From: Terriglobia bacterium | Lineage (GTDB): Bacteria; Acidobacteriota; Terriglobia; UBA7540 | Assembly (NCBI GenBank): GCA_020072905.1 | Contig: JAIQGB010000270.1 | Span: 1 to 6,305, forward strand | Direction of reading: 5' to 3' | DNA length: 6,305 nt | In this document: piece by piece, positions 5,376 through 6,305 of the stretch | Position numbering within the stretch: position 1 is the first letter of the stretch | How the letters are laid out: each line of letters opens with the position of its first letter | Position numbers and translations under genes: made by a program | Notes under the pieces: generated by a model | Told to the model about the DNA's origin: nothing | The model's database searches: none | What the model saw: the letters and a program-made list of their open reading frames with translations, nothing else

Positions 5376-5777
5376 TCATCGTGTGGCGACGATGATGATG
5401 ATGACCAGGGCCGCGCCGACCAGCATCCAGGTGATTGCGCCGGGGTTCTTCTTGACCTTCAGAACTTCAGTATAAGCGATCACAACCTCGGCCTGGGCGT
5501 TGTCGGGTCTTACCTTGAAAGATTGTTCCGCGATGCCGGTGATGTGCCCATGTAATTTGGGGCCCTCCGTGCGTTTGACCATGACGTGCTCGCCAACGCC
5601 CAGTTTCTCGACCTTGGCCCTTACGGCGTCCGGATTCGGCGCATGAGGAGTTCCCGCAAGCGCCGGGACCGGTGTCCCCCACATCAGGCACGCCAGAAGC
5701 ATGGAAAGGAGCCGGCGGGGAATCAACCGGTTGTGGTGGCCCACCTTGTCCACTGGTGAAGGAAGCATGAAGTTCAT
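5376..5777 (-). CDS. Small exported protein with C-terminal membrane anchor
   Basis: A 133-aa protein. Residues 20-41 are a signal peptide: RR at 21-22, the hydrophobic LLSMLLACLMWG, then PVPALA with cleavage expected after Ala41. A short Pro/Ala linker leads to the core VRAKVEKLGVGEHVMVKRT (52-70), KLHGHITGIAEQSFKVR (74-90) and VVIAYTEVLKVKK (98-110), which reads as a small beta barrel. GAITWMLVGAALVIIIIVA (113-131) is a membrane segment followed by TR at the C-terminus. I recall small proteins with this KLGVG-hydrophobic core as common in Acidobacteriota and of unknown function; that is memory, not a search. AAAGGAG lies 5 nt before the ATG at 5777 and excludes the longer upstream frame. 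An in-frame ATG three codons later is less well spaced. The protein probably faces the periplasm while held in the inner membrane. It converges on the 241-aa gene. Confidence 0.85.
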   Translation of the reverse strand: MNFMLPSPVDKVGHHNRLIPRRLLSMLLACLMWGTPVPALAGTPHAPNPDAVRAKVEKLGVGEHVMVKRTEGPKLHGHITGIAEQSFKVRPDNAQAEVVIAYTEVLKVKKNPGAITWMLVGAALVIIIIVATR

Positions 5778-5837
5778 CGGGTCTCCTTTGCGCACAACCT
5801 TATGGCAATGGGTGTTCCAAACAACTTTCCCGCTAAC

Positions 5838-5865
5838 ACTATGATAGGAGACGGGTCTGCTGCAA
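5838..5865 (-). promoter_or_regulatory. Possible promoter of the membrane-anchored protein gene
   Basis: On the minus strand TTGCAG (plus 5860-5865) is followed after 16 bp by CATAGT (plus 5838-5843, four of six matches). Transcription would start near 5831, leaving a leader of about 54 nt. The -10 context ATAGTGTTA is identical over nine bases to that of the purD promoter (344-352), and the spacer length is the same. Confidence 0.35.
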
Positions 5866-5965
5866 CTCGAATCTGGCGGCCATGTAGGAATTTCAAGGTA
5901 CGAGAAAGCTTGTGAGGTCCAGCCGCCCCGCCACCTCAAGTCGCAGATTGTGCAACCGGATTCTA

Positions 5966-6226
5966 ATGGCGCGTCTTTGTCTGGGCGGCGAATTGCGCGA
6001 AATACATCGGGAGGCCGGTGGTCGGATCGTTCGGCGGATCGTCGACTGCCGCTGTCCGCCCGTGACGCGCAGTCACAGCCCAAACGTCTGCGTCTGCTGT
6101 GGCGCGACGACCGCAACCCACGGCAGCCGCCCCTCGCCCAGCGAGGCAAACCAGCGCAAGCTGCGCACGCTCGCCCGCCGCTACCTCCAGTTTCGCCGCC
6201 TACCCACCCCGACAAGGAGCCTCTGA
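5966..6226 (+). CDS. Possible small Arg/Cys-rich protein
   Basis: An 86-aa frame from an ATG at 5966; the frame is open further up to a GTG at 5912, and neither start has a clear ribosome site. In its favour, the TGA at 6224-6226 overlaps the next gene's ATG as TGATG, a common translational-coupling arrangement, and third codon positions are GC-rich from about residue 25 on. The product has about 16 arginines and a cysteine cluster (DCRC at 27-30, CVCC at 42-45) that could bind a metal, though the spacing matches no zinc-ribbon type I know. Against it, the other plus-strand frame in this stretch is also open and no family is recognised. The true start may be further downstream. Confidence 0.35.
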   Translation: MARLCLGGELREIHREAGGRIVRRIVDCRCPPVTRSHSPNVCVCCGATTATHGSRPSPSEANQRKLRTLARRYLQFRRLPTPTRSL

Positions 6227-6305
6227 TGGACCGCATCCGGCACCACCCCGACGCCCTGATCGACACTCTCCTCGACTGGTGCGAGCGCACCGCATACGCA
6301 AAGCC
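6226..6305 (+). CDS. Gene start cut by the right window edge
   Basis: AAGGAG at 6214-6219, 6 nt before the ATG, is one of the best ribosome sites in the window and makes this start credible. Only 26 residues are visible: MDRIRHHPDALIDTLL, then DWCERTAYAK, a likely amphipathic helix. The ATG overlaps the stop of the preceding small frame (TGATG), so the two may be translated together. There is too little sequence to name a family. Confidence 0.55.
   Translation, partial: MDRIRHHPDALIDTLLDWCERTAYAK

Noticed and set aside
5384..5404. Short GAT/ATG microsatellite
   Set aside because: It encodes the Ile run of the membrane anchor, so it needs no separate explanation.
4905..5555. Plus-strand frame (216 aa) overlapping the 241-aa gene and the convergent 3' end
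   Set aside because: It is Arg/Ala/Pro-rich shadow translation crossing two better-supported genes and the palindrome.
5376..6290. Reading the membrane-anchored gene as a 304-aa protein from 6290
   Set aside because: The added 171 residues are low-complexity Arg/Ser-rich sequence, while AAAGGAG and a signal peptide mark the start at 5777.

Overview
The window comes from a high-GC bacterium. The mix suggests an acidobacterium or a similar soil or metagenome lineage: GC-rich third codon positions, a purD-purE pair, a Tat-exported putative amidohydrolase, a VOC protein, and a small exported protein with a C-terminal membrane anchor of a kind I associate with Acidobacteriota. This taxonomic guess rests on gene style, not on a marker gene.

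Left part (1-2270): a minus-strand gene runs off the left edge. It starts with a clean twin-arginine signal, and its last visible residues are Asp-x-His-x-His, typical of metal-dependent amidohydrolases. It diverges from purD across a 131-bp intergenic region that holds a TTGACA promoter and three copies of a GATTGTC-like half-site. purD (GAR synthetase) is followed 59 bp later by purE (N5-CAIR mutase). These are steps 2 and 6 of de novo purine synthesis and probably share one transcript. purD has no Shine-Dalgarno sequence and its promoter almost touches the ATG, so its message may be leaderless or nearly so. purE has a strong ribosome site.

Middle part (2271-4587): a small VOC (glyoxalase-fold) gene on the minus strand converges on purE. 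Divergent from it is the most unusual gene of the window, a 470-aa protein that joins an N-terminal transglutaminase-like Cys-His-Glu domain to a C-terminal domain resembling HET-C / zinc-dependent phospholipase C proteins. It has no visible signal peptide. A 227-bp intergenic stretch follows, with a hairpin behind the stop codon and an extended -10 promoter before the next gene.

Right part (4588-6305): an unrecognised 241-aa soluble protein converges on a 133-aa minus-strand protein with a signal peptide, a compact beta-rich-looking core and a C-terminal membrane segment. Their 3' ends are separated by an 11-bp perfect inverted repeat enclosing a smaller palindrome, which looks like a dispersed palindromic (REP-like) element or a bidirectional terminator. 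At the right edge a small Arg/Cys-rich reading frame ends in a TGATG overlap with a gene start that has a strong Shine-Dalgarno sequence and is cut by the window end.

Apart from purD-purE, the genes do not form an obvious pathway. The best candidates for new biology are the transglutaminase/HET-C fusion, the divergent purD control region and the palindromic element. I saw no tRNA, rRNA, CRISPR array, insertion sequence or prophage gene.
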